Positions 1-10,756 of a stretch of 64,000 bases of DNA are shown here, in pieces. The stretch spans positions 349,244 to 413,243 of the forward strand of contig JNVV01000008.1 in the NCBI GenBank assembly GCA_000733355.1, given 5' to 3'. Origin of the DNA: Falciphora oryzae. Its lineage: Eukaryota; Ascomycota; Sordariomycetes; Magnaporthales; Magnaporthaceae. The notes beneath the pieces were generated by a model, which worked only from the letters and a program-made list of their open reading frames with translations, did no database searches and was not told the origin of the DNA. The translations under genes were made by a program, and so were the position numbers. Every line of letters starts with the position of its first letter. Within the stretch, counting starts at the first letter, position 1.

Positions 1-111
1 GCCTTTGTGTGCCATCAAATGCCCGCTTCAAATCAGCCTTGCCACGCCTCACTTATCATCTGGTCTCTTAACTCGCTCGGTTTTCTTTTCCCAATCTGAC
101 ACATGATATAG

Positions 112-620
112 CTCCAAGCCACCGGCGCAAACATTCTGGAGGTCGACTATTTGGAAGAGTCGACGATCGAGAAAGCCGTCACCAGCTATGGCGAGGACAA
201 GAAGCTCGACATTCTCGTCAACGTGGGCGGTAAGACAACATGCTCCAGCTGCTGGTAAAACTTGATACTAACCACACAGCTAGGTCTGACCCCGAACCCA
301 AAGCCCTGGAGCGAGCAGACCGGCGATCTCCTTGTGGAGAGGTTCTGCGTCATGGCGGTTGTACGTAAATTTCTTGTGGCGCTTGCTTTGTCTTTCTGCG
401 AAACCCTCATTTCTAACACGTACTTTTGTCGTCTGACTGGCAGGGCCCTTTCCTTGCCATCAAGCACTTCCTGCCACTGCTCGAGCGCGCCCCAGAGCCC
501 AAAATCATCAACATCTCCTCTACTTTCGGCTCAGTGACCGACAACACCTTCGCCACGTGCATGGCATACCGGGCGGCCAAGGCGGCCCTGAACCAGGAAG
601 TCGTGACCCTGGCGCCTTCA
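112..620 (+). pseudogene. Short-chain dehydrogenase (SDR) fragment, 5' end outside window
   Basis: Three exons splice in phase: 112-229, 284-360 and 444 to about 615, with introns of 54 and 83 bp. The product shows the end of the Rossmann half (LDILVNVGG, at the place of the usual NNAG), then PKIINISS and the catalytic YRAAK, so this is a classical NAD(P)-dependent SDR. After ALNQEVVTLA the expected PG motif and substrate-loop sequence is not found. The frame continues into unrelated sequence and stops near 750. The first exon starts right after an intron-like 3' end (ATATAG at 106-111), so more gene lies left of the window. The C-terminal half appears lost or scrambled, hence the pseudogene call. 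An unseen third intron is the alternative. Confidence 0.6.
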
Positions 621-779
621 TTAAATGGGATGGCGGTCGGCTGCGGTTCTGAGTATCCTCCGCCGGAGCGGGCCGGAAGAAAACCAGAGTGCTTAGGGGC
701 TTCGAGAGCACAGAATTGTAGGAGAGCGTACGGATGGCCCACTAAACCTTGACGCTACAATCACCGGACGTATCCAGTC

Positions 780-1033
780 TCAACTGCATCTAATCTGCCC
801 CGGTCCTCGAAGCGCACCTCGTGCTGCGTCCAAGCACAGCAGAGCCCGCTGACGTCGTCGACTGGATTAAAGAGCACAAGATGATTCCTCCGCTTCAGCG
901 GCTGGCTGTTACCGTCGGCCTTTTCGACCGTGCTGCCATGACCCCCACCCCTTTCCTGCCACCGCAAGACTGGATGATGTACGTGGCCGTGTCATCCGCT
1001 GTTCGAGGTGCCCGCAGCTTGCAATTTAGATGA
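780..1033 (+). pseudogene. Coding-like fragment, family not recognised
   Basis: One open frame across this stretch reads like real protein (PADVVDWIKEHKMIPPLQR, then LFDRAA, PFLPPQDWMMYVAVSS) but has no clean start. It lies between the SDR fragment and the NLR-like gene, and stops at 1033. I do not recognise the family. It may be a remnant of a separate gene or a displaced piece of a larger one. The composition resembles the neighbouring exons. Confidence 0.25.
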
Positions 1034-1066
1034 ATCGACGGAGGATGTCCTGCGATAGTCAACGGG

Positions 1067-2861
1067 CTATAGCGAACCCCCGCGCCGCGGGTTCATCCCG
1101 CACGCCATTCCCGTCTGTGCGCGCGCGTGCTCGGTACTGTCCAGAAGCTTGAGACGCAAGTCGTAGTGGGCCTGCGCGAAGCGGAGCGACTCTTCCATGC
1201 CCTCACCCATCTGGTTGATCACTGCGGCAAGCGCAAAAAGGACGTCGGCGTGGACTTCGTCCAAGGCAGATCCCTCCTTCTGACGGATCTCGTGCACCTC
1301 GAGGTAAAACTCTTTGGCAGCATACGCGTCGTTGCGTTCGAAAAGATACCTATGCCCGATAGAGACGATTAGTCCCATTACATATCTGAGAAACTAGGCA
1401 GGTGGTAGTGACCCCTGGGCGTGTCTCAAAGGCTGGATAGATTGATCGATCGAATTTTCCCCTGTTCGATTGTTTTATACGCACCATCCAGCGAAAAGGA
1501 GGAGCTTAGCAAAGAGTGCTTTCGTGGCTGAGTCCCTGGGGCCTGGAACTGGCGACTTCATCACATCTCTGACATGTTGGATGTGTGGCAAGAGCTCTTC
1601 AGATGCATCCCATGTTGCCGTGTTGTGACCGAACTGAAGGAACCCAGTTGGCCAGGCCTCGGCCAAGAGGGACATGGTGAAACGGATCGTCGAAGTTATT
1701 TCGGTTGCTGACATCTGGGTTTGCACAACATCTTGAACCAGACGGTGAAGTGCGATCTTGGCCCCGACCTTGTCCCTCTTGACTCTCTTGACTAGAGACA
1801 CACTTAGAAGATCGGTCCGTCCGTCAATGAAGCTATTTTCGGTTGCTGGAAAGTCCACCGGTTGGTTTTCCAACTTCTTCGGCTGCAGCAGCTTTTCTCC
1901 GATGGCGTCAGGATTGAGGAAGGAGAGGACCTTCAGGAGCGCTAGCGATGATGGAGTGAGGGTTTCCAATGCCCACACGGTGGCGAGAGAGTGCTTATAG
2001 TGGTCCGCTGTCAGATCCGATGCTTTGGCTTCGGCAATCGACTTGATCGAGCTTTGGTTCTCAAGATATCCGGTGAACTCTTCCAGAGTCATGTCCCGTC
2101 TCTCTATTAGATCCGCAATCTGCGTTAGCGCGAGAGGAAGGCCACCGAGTCTCCTGGCAAGCCTCTCGGACCGGCCAATGTTCTCGTCGGTTCCCCCGAG
2201 CCGGAGCAACTCCCGGAGGAATCTTGCCGCCTCTCCATCGTTGAATGGCTCCAAGTCAACACCGACGTGTCTCTCGCGGCTCTTCCCCAATGGATCTCTT
2301 GTTGTTAGCAGTACAGATCCCCTGCTGCCGTACGGGAAATAGCCTTGCGGCAGCTTCAAGTTGTTGGCGTTGTTGAAGATCAGCAACCATGTTGCTTCCT
2401 CATTCTCGCCAGGGTCGCCAGGGGGTGTGTGGGAGTGGGCGGCCGGTCTCTGACGCTTGAAAGGCTTTGACAGCCACTTGCGAACGGCATCGCGACTGGC
2501 CACGTGGTGCTGGGTGATGTTCTTGTCGAAGCCCAGCTGCAAAGAAATTGCAGTGAAACCTTCCATCAGATGCGCGTCGGTTTCGGCTTCGACCCGGAGA
2601 ACGACGTCAAATTCATCCTGCCGAGAGAAGGCGTATTTGTGGCGACTTGTGTCTTTCCAACCCTCCTAAGCCGCAGACGGCAAATATGCTAGGCGTTGGG
2701 CTTGCCGATCCTCGAAGAACCTGGGCAGTAGGGAGGAGGAACTCGTCGATCTTCTTGAAGAATCCGGGATTGGACTGGGCATCGGGCGGCATGAAATGAG
2801 GAACTTCAAGAGCGCCTTGCTCTCGAATGGCCAGCATTTCGGACATGCCGATCTCCTCCAT
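1067..2861 (-). pseudogene. NB-ARC/TPR NLR-like gene with broken P-loop
   Basis: Starts at ATG 2861 with a leader (HFMPPDAQSNPGFFKKIDEF) typical of fungal STAND proteins, then IFAVCGLGG, the front half of Walker A. Here the frame breaks. About 20 bp downstream the reading resumes in another frame as HKYAFSRQDEFDVVLRVEAE. Restoring one base in each of two places would give a standard GKTQ P-loop. The rest is normal NB-ARC: Walker B-like TWLLIFNNAN, SVLLTTRDP, GGLPLALTQIA, then a winged-helix region and an AGW-type entry to TPRs. A 130 bp intron (1352-1481) with GTGCGT donor joins AGW to YLFERNDAYAAKEFYLEV, the first TPR. The gene stops at 1067 after roughly two repeats, short for this family. 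NLRs of this kind control cell-death/non-self responses in fungi. Without the P-loop the ATPase switch should not work, so I call it a pseudogene. Confidence 0.75.
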
Positions 2862-3814
2862 GCTCAGTCGCTGGGATATTGTTTCAAGGCTGTTGATAGA
2901 CCCCGTCCCTGAAGGGGCGACGCGTCGTCAGCATCGAGTTCACGAACCTTTTTTCGAAGGTACGGCAGCCTTGAAAGGTGCTGGAGGCAGCCACATGGCT
3001 CAGGTCAGTTTGGAATAAGACGAACCTTCTTCAGATCTCAGGTTCATCCACGACTCTTGATCGATCTCGTTTCCCACTTCGTCAATTGAGCCTGATGCTA
3101 AATAGGTAGGTAGATAGGTAGGTAGATAGGTAGGTAGATAGGTAGGTAGATAGGTAGGTAGGTAGATGGATAGTGGTTGGTTGATCAATTAACCTTTTTT
3201 CATGATCGAGAACGAAACCTTCGAAGCGTAACAATAACTCCAAAAGTATGTGGGTTGGGGTAATTACTCGAGCTATTGGAGGAGCTGCGATCGCCTCAGG
3301 AAGCGGCGAGCCGAAAAGCCACGCGGCGGAATAGGTTTTGGATGTTGTGAAATATGGGGCCTTGGAGAGGGACAGCGAATATATCGCTGTGGTCTGCGCC
3401 TTGCTCCAGCACTTTTTCAAAGGGGACTTTGGCCTCGCCAAACTGTTTTTCGAAGAGCCGTATATGAGTTATATTTAAACATACCATGGAATTAGCAAAG
3501 GAATGATGTAGTAAAGGCTATGAAACTCGAATGGTAGTGATAGATTCTTGGAACCGTTTAGAAACGGTTGCAACTTTGGTGTTATTCAATTCAGCCTCAG
3601 CGAATGGGCTCCGTTTGAGATTCGGGCGGCTGGTAGTTCTCAAGATGAGACTCAATCTTGGTCAGAGGTCACGCTGCTGACGCGTAGGATGGGGCGTCCC
3701 GAAGAAGACGGTATCGCAATGAATCCTGGAAATTGGAGATGGAGGCTGAGATCGATATGCCAAGACCAAGGCCTACAGAGTTGAACCGGCGTGAGAAGGT
3801 TCAAATATCACATA
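2862..3814. other. Gene-free stretch 5' of the NLR-like gene
   Basis: No supported gene. It holds the upstream region of the NLR-like gene and a microsatellite (listed separately). Short minus-strand open frames near 3300-3487 have a faintly TPR-like look but no second supporting exon. Confidence 0.5.
3104..3168. repeat. Microsatellite, 12-bp unit GGTAGGTAGATA
   Basis: Five or so near-perfect copies of GGTAGGTAGATA in direct array. It is not the TTAGGG telomere repeat. It creates artificial repetitive open frames on the minus strand. Confidence 0.9.
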
Positions 3815-5060
3815 AGTCAAGACCCCTACTTTGCGCCACCCCCACTTCCGGCCACCCCGATTCCCATACTAAATCGCCAAAACGCACCGTTTTCAATCAG
3901 CAATAGCAAATCCAAATAAAATCGCACAAATGCAATCCCAAAACCAATCGAAAGCCGTTTTTTAATGCTTTTCAAAAATATTAATTTTGGATTTCTTAGG
4001 TACTGATGAATCCGGAAATTTAAATTTGAAAACAAAGGTCCAAAATACATACTAATTTTACGACATTACACAGTTAAATAAATCTTTAAATTTATATCCG
4101 ATTAGGCTTTGGTATTTTATATAATATGGAGTTTAGAAAGGACTTTTTAAAAATAAAACCGTATACTTTAACCTATTTTTTTCTATTTAATTAAAAAATA
4201 TTTTATATTTTACTAACAAACTTTTTATATAGGAAAAACTTTTAACTTTTTTATTTAAATGAAAAAAATAGTTATAAATATACGGTTTTACGTAACGGAA
4301 AGCCCTTTTAAAACTTTATATTAATATAAATACCCGGGTTTCATTCAATCCAAATTTAAAGATTTATTTTACTTTATATTTTCGTAAAATTAGTAACGTG
4401 GTTCACAAGCGAGCCGCGCACACAAGCGAGTCGCGCACTTCAAAATCCCATACTAAACGCAATTTTCGACATCCTTGCTAACTCGACCAATTTTGATCCA
4501 AATTCGATGCAATTTTGTATATAACGTTTTAACTATATACCTGATTTTATGTAATTATCTTCAAATTTACAACCCTAACCCGGATGAGATATTGAAAATG
4601 CAGGGGTTAAATTAGCGCATTTCTTAATATCTCACCCGGGTTAGCGTTATAAATTTGAAGATAATTACATAAAATCAGGTATATAGTTAAAACGTTATAC
4701 ACAAAATCGCATCCAATTTGGATCAAAATTGGTCGAGTTAGCAAGGATGTCGAAAATTGCGTTTAGTATGGGATTTTGAAGTGCGCGACTCGCTTGTGTG
4801 CGCGGCTCGCTTGTGAACCACGTTATGTATTTTGCACCTTCAACTTTGAGCCGGAATCCCTAGCCCTATAAGGCTTTTAAAAATACAAACTTGCCTTGTT
4901 ACAAAGCCTTTAAAAAACGCTTTCGATTGGTTTTAGGTTTGCATTTGTGCGATTTTATTTCGATTTGCTATTGCGGATTGAAAACGGTACGTTTTGGCGA
5001 TTTAGTATGGGAATCGGGGTGGCCGGAAGTGGGGGGTGGCGCAAAGTAGGGGTCTTGACT
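3815..5060. mobile_element. Non-autonomous fold-back DNA transposon with Fot1/pogo-like ends
   Basis: The left end AGTCAAGACCCC and the right end GGGGTCTTGACT are exact inverted copies and are flanked by TA on both sides (3813-3814 and 5061-5062), the target duplication of Tc1/mariner-pogo elements. The inverted repeats extend about 155 bp (3815 to about 3970; about 4908 to 5060) with few mismatches, several of them C/T. From memory, the Fot1/pogo group of fungal transposons also starts with AGTCAAG, so I infer that family. No transposase frame is present. The interior is very AT-rich, as expected after repeat-induced point mutation. A second fold-back element (4396-4823) is inserted inside. 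Without it the element would be about 816 bp. Confidence 0.85.
4396..4823. mobile_element. Second fold-back element nested in the first
   Basis: A nearly perfect palindrome: arms of about 195 bp (4396 to about 4590 and about 4625 to 4823) separated by a loop of roughly 30 bp. Its ends read ACGTGGTTCACAAGCG and its inverse, flanked by TA on both sides (4394-4395, 4824-4825). Each arm begins with two direct copies of CACAAGCGAGYCGCGCAC, which could be paired transposase-binding sites. No coding capacity. The end sequence differs from the host element, so it belongs to another family; TA duplication again points to the Tc1/mariner superfamily. Insertion inside the outer element dates it as younger. 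Confidence 0.8.
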
Positions 5061-6049
5061 TATTTGTTAGATCGAATCTTGTTCTAGTCATGAATATCAA
5101 CGTATAGCATTTTGATTACCTCCTCAACTACAAAACCCCCTAAGCCGTGGCTTATGAAGATAATGGGAGGCCAGGAAGACGGGTGCAGCTGCACATTGTT
5201 TGTAAGGATAGATTTTAAACCTATTTTTTGCGCGGCCAATTACGACCTATACGGACCTGAAGTTAGGGAACCCTGTTCCAAGAGAGTCGATAAGGCGAGA
5301 TGCTTCCGATATAAGAAAATCATACAGAATTAGTTTATGTATTAAGGTGATATTCGTAGCCGAGAACTCCAATGCGCAGATCTTCGTCAGCTGGGATGGC
5401 TCCTCGGAGGAACGCCCAGGCACTTTCGAGGGATGCTTTTGGACTTTTGGAGCACAGGTCCGGGACAAGCACTAAGCTAATAGGGGTTGGCTATGGTTAT
5501 GTACTGTAATTATCGAGTTTGGGGCCAATGCTTTTAGCGCTTGGTGTAATTACAAACCAGATATCCAGCAAAGGCTTAACTATTAATGAGAGCTTTTCCG
5601 GCGTTAGCCAGCGCAGTTTGTTGGGTGGCGCTATAGATGTTGGGGGCGGGATGCGTCGGTAGTAAACCGGGTAGGAGGAGGCTACTAGGCGGTCCTTTGG
5701 GCTTGCAGCTTTGAGTGGCGCAGGTCCTTAAGTGCAGTGAGGCCCAAACCGGCCAGCAAGCCCGAGAGCGGGCTGAGGAGTACAAAGCTGCACCGCAAAC
5801 AGGACGTGAGCTAAGCGTTCCCGTTATGCAAACACGACTTTCAGCGGCTGCGTAGGTAGGTAGGCACATATGATCAGGCAGCAAGTGGCACCTAAACAGA
5901 GGTAAACATGAAACAAACGATTGTGCTTGGCCCAAAAGATCCCCGACCTGCAGTCTGGGAGCGCTCTGCATTTCTGAGTTGCATTGATTAGAACATTCCA
6001 CGTGGCTACATGGGAGCAGATAAGGCGGATGGGTTGATCTGATGATGCT
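5061..6049. other. Gene-free stretch right of the fold-back element
   Basis: No open frame here shows recognisable protein features. Base composition rises from AT-rich to mixed. I see nothing functional. Confidence 0.4.
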
Positions 6050-6057
6050 AGGTGCAT

Positions 6058-6600
6058 ATGTGCAGTTCCGCCGACGCAGCCCTCTCGTCAGTGGCCGGAT
6101 ACCTCCGCGAGCCCTGAAGGACATTCGCCATTTCGCCCTCCCGACGGGCGACGCTGTGCACACGGGTGAGCATCCTTGCCTCAAAGCTCCAAGTCTGGCT
6201 CTCGCCCTACGTTGCTGATTCCATACTCCTGCAAGACTACTCTGTTTCCGGGGGCAGTGACCGGCTTAGGATCCAGCTCTTGCCTTCGGAGATGGCGGAG
6301 TTCGAGAGAAAGGGTCGACGAGCAATGATAGTAAAGTAAGTCAGGTCCCTCTTTATCCTTCCCTTCGATAGAATTGAATCGCTTTTGCTTATACACAGGA
6401 TAAATCGGTAGCGTCTAGTGACCCCTCAACGCCGTGGTCAGGAACACGCCGTTGTTAATGTGTGATCGCAGGTCAGTGCTGAAAGAGGACCCGATCAAAG
6501 TGGACAAGGCCCTGTCGGACAAGGTCGAGAAGTCATACTTCATGCTTCACAGGCAACACCATCGTCGGTTCGGCCTTCCTTCACAAAGGTCAGATGAGGT
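6058..6600 (+). pseudogene. Coding-like remnants, family not recognised
   Basis: Three overlapping frames each contain a patch that reads as protein: LVSGRIPPRALKDIRHF (near 6090), KLQVWLSPYVADSILLQDY (6185-6245) continuing to LRIQLLPSEMAEFERKG, and KVDKALSDKVEKSYFM (near 6500). Moving between them needs frame changes, and stops lie between. This suggests an old, decayed gene on the plus strand. I cannot name it. Confidence 0.3.
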
Positions 6601-7680
6601 TTGCATCTTCCCTACATGGCTGTCGCATACGGAAGATAGAACAACCGCCGGTAAGTTTCTCGGCCCCCCCCCCCAACCCCCCCCCTTTGTTGAACTGCTC
6701 ATTAACTGATAATTTTTGCCAAACCTCGAAAGACTGGAGCCCTTACGGAGCCGGCGGCTCGGCGGAGGACGGCCCGGCAGATACACGAGAGAGCATCGAG
6801 GTCAGGTTGATCGTCATTTAGGAAGTAAAGGCAGTTATTTAGTTCTAAGAAATCAGGTTGTGCAGTTTGCTTGTAGTGCTGCCCTAATATAAAGTATACC
6901 GGGCGTATACTTACGTTTGGGATGCCCCAAGTGGCAACAGCGCATACAGTTCGACCCACTAACAGCTTATAACAACCAGTGATTATGATCGATTCCTTAA
7001 AATTTTATGCTTTTGTTAATGATGTATGTGCATGGAGGATTTTATTTCGCAGATACTCACGGTCTAGCAGCTTTTGCTGTCCGGCTCTTGAAAAAGTCGG
7101 ATGGGCGGGTGGCCTTTGTCCGTTTGAGCTTTGTCAGTAGGCGTCTTGGTAAAAAAAAAAAAAAAAAAAAAAGCCCGGCTGCTCGTTGGATGCTATGGGG
7201 TTGACGATGTTTCTCTATGGCTGCTTCTTCGTAATGGGCTCGGTTGTGGATTCCATCTGACAGGAGCCCCTTGGACATCGGGATCAGTTGTTGTACGTGG
7301 TACAGGATTTGATTAGTCAGGTGCACGGGTTATAGGTAAAATTTGCAGGAAAACTGTCCAGGCAGATATGGCGCATTATCAAACAGACAGAACACATAGT
7401 TAATCAATCCAATCAGACTAATTCATTACTCGTTACGCTGTACCCCAGTCGCTTTCGCCCTCTCGAACGACCACTTCCACGTTCAGGAACTGATTCCCGC
7501 GTATACAGCAAGCACTACGACTACTTCCAGTGCGCAACCGAGACATAAATCCTCCAGCACCAAGCCACGGTCCATAACACAAAAATGCTAACGGGCGTTC
7601 CAATGCGCCACTGCGTGAGGCATGCCCAAACAGCGGCAATGCCCGGAGGCTGGTCAGCTACCACAGGCTTGATAACTACC
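6601..7680. other. Gene-free stretch with low-complexity tracts
   Basis: Contains a C-rich run (about 6662-6685) and a 22-A tract (7151-7172). No gene supported. It is the 3' flank of the Hce2 effector gene, which ends at 7681. Confidence 0.5.
7151..7172. repeat. Homopolymer A tract
   Basis: 22 consecutive A. One of several long A/T runs in the window (9122-9145, 13030-13058, 20757-20777, 33645-33672). Confidence 0.9.
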
Positions 7681-8437
7681 TTAGGTGTTCTCGCAGCGGT
7701 ATATGTTCCAGTACGTCTGAAATAAGTATATAAGGCGTCAGCGTCACTGCAGGCCGCTAGAGCATTTGCAAAAGCGTGGATCAGCAAAAAAAGGAGGCAA
7801 AGGGCCCGTCAAGACTTACCCCTCCCATGACGTTCTCGATCCGGACGGGGCACTGCATGGCACCCGAGGCGGACACGCGGCCGTTGTTGCCGCAGCGGTT
7901 GATAGAGTCGCGCGTGAGGTCGGCGACGTCGAGCCCGCCGATGTACTCGGTCGTCCAGAAGCGGTAGTTGTTGGCCGCGTTGAAGCAGCAGGTGCCGACC
8001 CAGGCGATGGTGCGGAAGGACAGGGTGTCGGGCGCGTACTGGGCCAGGTCCCACTCCTCATTGCGCGACATAAGGAGGTTATACATGTAGAAGCAATCGA
8101 CAATCTGAGGCGCCCCGTCGTTGGTCTGGCAGATGAAGCTCGAGTCACCGCAGAAACCGCTTGGGCCCCGGGCCTCGAGGCTGCTGCTGGCTGTCTGCTT
8201 GGTCGTCGGAGGGGCCGCGCCGTCGGCGGTGCCGCTGACCACATGCGGGTGCGTCGCGACGCCGTAGCTCTTGCCGGCCAGGCCCTTGGCCAGCTCCTCG
8301 GGGGTCAGCAGCCGATTCCAGTCCAGGTGCGCGGGGTCGAGCTCCGTAGCCGTCGTCGGGGCCGCTGCCGCAAAGGACACGGGCCCGACAGCAGCGAGGG
8401 CCAGCGAAGTAGCGAGCGTGCGCCAGAAGGCAGGCAT
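7681..8437 (-). CDS. Secreted Hce2 (Ecp2-type) effector-like protein
   Basis: Two exons, 8437-7820 and 7716-7681, joined across a 103 bp intron (GTAAGT donor, TTTCAG acceptor); 217 residues. The N-terminus is a signal peptide (LATSLALAAVGPVSFAAAA). A variable pro-like stretch follows, then the Hce2 domain: CGDSSF near the start, DCFYMYNLL, VGTCCF, DLTRDSINRCGNNGRV and a final MQCP. Hce2 proteins (homologues of the Cladosporium effector Ecp2) are small secreted cysteine-rich proteins that can trigger plant cell death; some are fused to other domains for fungal antagonism. The mature part has eight cysteines. The last lies in the tiny 11-codon second exon (TYWNIYRCENT), so an unspliced reading would miss it. 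The gene looks intact, unlike its neighbours. Function in this species is inferred from the domain only. Confidence 0.85.
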
Positions 8438-8576
8438 TATGGCGGTGCTTCTCGGGAGACCGAGGGGAAGCGATCAACGAGGCGAGAGGGGTCTCGGCCT
8501 AAGGCTATTGCAGACCGGCTCTGGGGCGATGCCGAGAGAAGGCTTTCCCACAGAGTTCCGCGTCCGGGGGAAGCCT

Positions 8577-8585
8577 CTATATAGA
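8577..8585 (-). promoter_or_regulatory. TATA box of the Hce2 effector gene
   Basis: TCTATATAG-type sequence about 140 bp upstream of the effector start codon, a plausible core-promoter TATA element. Confidence 0.45.
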
Positions 8586-8864
8586 CGGTTTGACTCCCTC
8601 CTTTATCGATCAAGGGTGTTGGCCAAGGGACCATCTCCAAGTCTTGAACTTCTGTTGTCGGTGGAGTCTGAGCCGTGAGGCTGACTGCGGTCCGTGCGGT
8701 CATCTTGCCCACCGCCATGCTTACATGCACTTTAATACGAGATATTGCAACTTCCGGTTTGGCCCAGTCTGTTAGTTAGTGGATTCTATCGCGACGTTAC
8801 GATTACGCCGATCTCCGCAGTCGCAATACGGCCCCCGGAAAAGGCAACGGACCGACTGCTGGCG

Positions 8865-8932
8865 GCGTGAAGGGGACCTTGCAGGAGGGCGTGAAGGGCC
8901 TTGCAGGAGAGCGTGAAGGGCTTTGCAGGAGG
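8865..8932. repeat. Three tandem copies of a 22-24 bp unit
   Basis: Units begin GCGTGAAGGG and end TTGCAGGAGR: 8865-8888, 8889-8910 and 8911-8932. Copies differ by a two-base indel and a C/T change. Confidence 0.85.
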
Positions 8933-9796
8933 GTAAGCCCCTTGCTTTGACCCTACTGGGACCCATCCTGACCCTACTCTGATCATCGCCTTCCATAGGT
9001 GCTAATACAGTCCAGGTTGGCCCCCAAGACCCCGTTTACCAACACTTGGGATATACGCCGCTTCGTCTGCAATTGCGACATTTGCCGCAAATTTGGTTCT
9101 GGTAACTTTACACTGTTTCCCAAAAAAAAAAAAAAAAAAAAAAAATTGGCTTTGCGTGCTGCAAAAGGGGTCGGTCTGGACCGGACCGGCGACGTGTCCG
9201 CGCAAGCGGTTGCGGACTCCCCTGGGAATTTCCTTCCATCCTCTGGCTAAAAACCGCGACAGGTTTGTGCAGATGTCGTTTGCGAAACAACGCCCTATGC
9301 TGGTAAGCGAAACGATCTGCACCCTCGGCTGCCGGTCATTGGTCCTCAGAAGCTCCTTTTCACTGCAAGCAGGAGGGGCTTGGGCGTCCTGGCCGATAGA
9401 TCCGGGAGTTTGCCAGGAGGCTGGCTGGTGGATTCCTACATAAGGAAAACCACGAGCAACGGCACTAGATCGTTGCACCGATTACGATAGGCGGCAGGTT
9501 CCATTTCGTGGTCCAGAGCGTCGTTGGGCGCGACAAACATGAAAGCAATGCCGGCGACGCGACGTCAAAGCCTTCCGTGCTGACGACACCAGCAAGGGCT
9601 GACGACGGCGGCTCCGGCTACTTGCCGCTGGTCTGCTTCGGTACTGCCGCTACCCAATGGCCTTTCACAGGCGCGCCATTAGCCGATAGCCACAGCAACA
9701 TTTCCATTACTGCAGCTCGGTACCACGAAATTCCGGATATTTCGTGCGGCTTGTAGCGAGTGTGCCTCAACCCATCAGAACTCCGCCTACGAGTCG
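8933..9796. other. Gene-poor stretch with a long A tract
   Basis: A 24-A tract sits at 9122-9145. The sequence right after it (TTGGCTTTGCGYGCTRCAAAA) recurs near 14890. Open frame 9508-9756 has no recognisable domain. No gene supported. Confidence 0.4.
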
Positions 9797-10500
9797 GTGG
9801 TCTCGTCCGCCGTGCGACGCAGCAGCGTCGCTCACTCCCAATTTAATACATTTCACCCCGCCAAGCCCATGGGTAATCCATCGGAGCTGACAGCCTGGGG
9901 GCTTGACGGCGCGCAGCCAGAGGACGGCGGGACTTACTGGCAGGGCCGCTTGGCCCATTGGCTGCTCGACGCGGTCCGGATCACGCCGGCCGGCCTGGCC
10001 GTGCCGCGCCATCTGCGACCGAGTCCGCGCCAAGAAGTTCCAAGCCGGGAGCAGACGCCGTACGTTGTCGACGACGTGGACACCTTCAGCAAGGGCGTGG
10101 AATCCAGACCTTAGGAGGCGCTAGGGACCGCGACTACGGCGGGCGGCCGGACTGTCGATTTCGTATAATATTGGCGCTCGACGACCCCGCCTTATAACCA
10201 GCGCCCTGACTACGATGCGCTTCTGGACAAAAGTCGATGAGATCGCCCGCGTCCAACCCTGCGGCTTAGGAACTATCAACCAAAATGTCCATTTACGAGG
10301 AGACACGTCGGCGTATCCATCGAAACCAAAAAGTCGAGCGACCTCAACAAAGGCGGCATCCAGCTAGCCATCTGGGCCGCGGCACGGCACCGGCGTATCC
10401 GCACGCTTTGCGGGGATGGCCAGAATGTGGGTGGTGGAGGCCTTGGGCGTCTAAAGGAGGCCGCAGTGCTCAAGTTGTCGAGAAGCCAGCGTGAGCAGGA
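9797..10500 (+). pseudogene. PD-(D/E)XK nuclease-like fungal gene relic
   Basis: An open segment (9797-10114; LAHWLLDAVRITPAGLAVP, YVVDDVDTFSKGV) is followed, after several frame changes and stops, by VSIETKKSSDLNKGGIQLAIW at about 10310-10372. The pattern SIETK followed by a short gap and QLxIW matches the core of the fungal PD-(D/E)XK nuclease-like family, where E and K belong to the active site and the helix after it carries Q and W. The expected upstream acidic strand (VDF) is present near 10156 in another frame. The frame breaks rule out a working protein. These genes are common next to HET genes, as here. Confidence 0.4.
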
Positions 10501-10756
10501 TTGAGCTGGTGACTTAGCCAGGTTGACAGACCGTCATTGAAGCGCAGGACTCGGACGAGCGGTTGCTGGCCACGGAGTCCATAATACGGTATCTCTGAGA
10601 TTATAACACCGACAAGTAGCTCCGTTAACATGTTCATCTGTCTCCTACGCGTACATGCTCCGTTGCCTACCGGCATCGACACCAGGATTCCATCCCATAA
10701 ACCGAGAGTTGCCACGCAGACCGCATCGCGCGACTGTAGTCGCTATCTCCGACTCA

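Noticed and set aside
3104..3168. Telomere-like array
   Set aside because: The unit GGTAGGTAGATA is not the fungal TTAGGG repeat.
3296..3487. Extra TPR fragment of the NLR-like gene
   Set aside because: Only weak repeat resemblance, on the wrong side (upstream of the start) and with no second exon.
7766..8584. 272-codon frame on the plus strand
   Set aside because: Antisense shadow of the Hce2 effector gene, whose domain evidence is strong.
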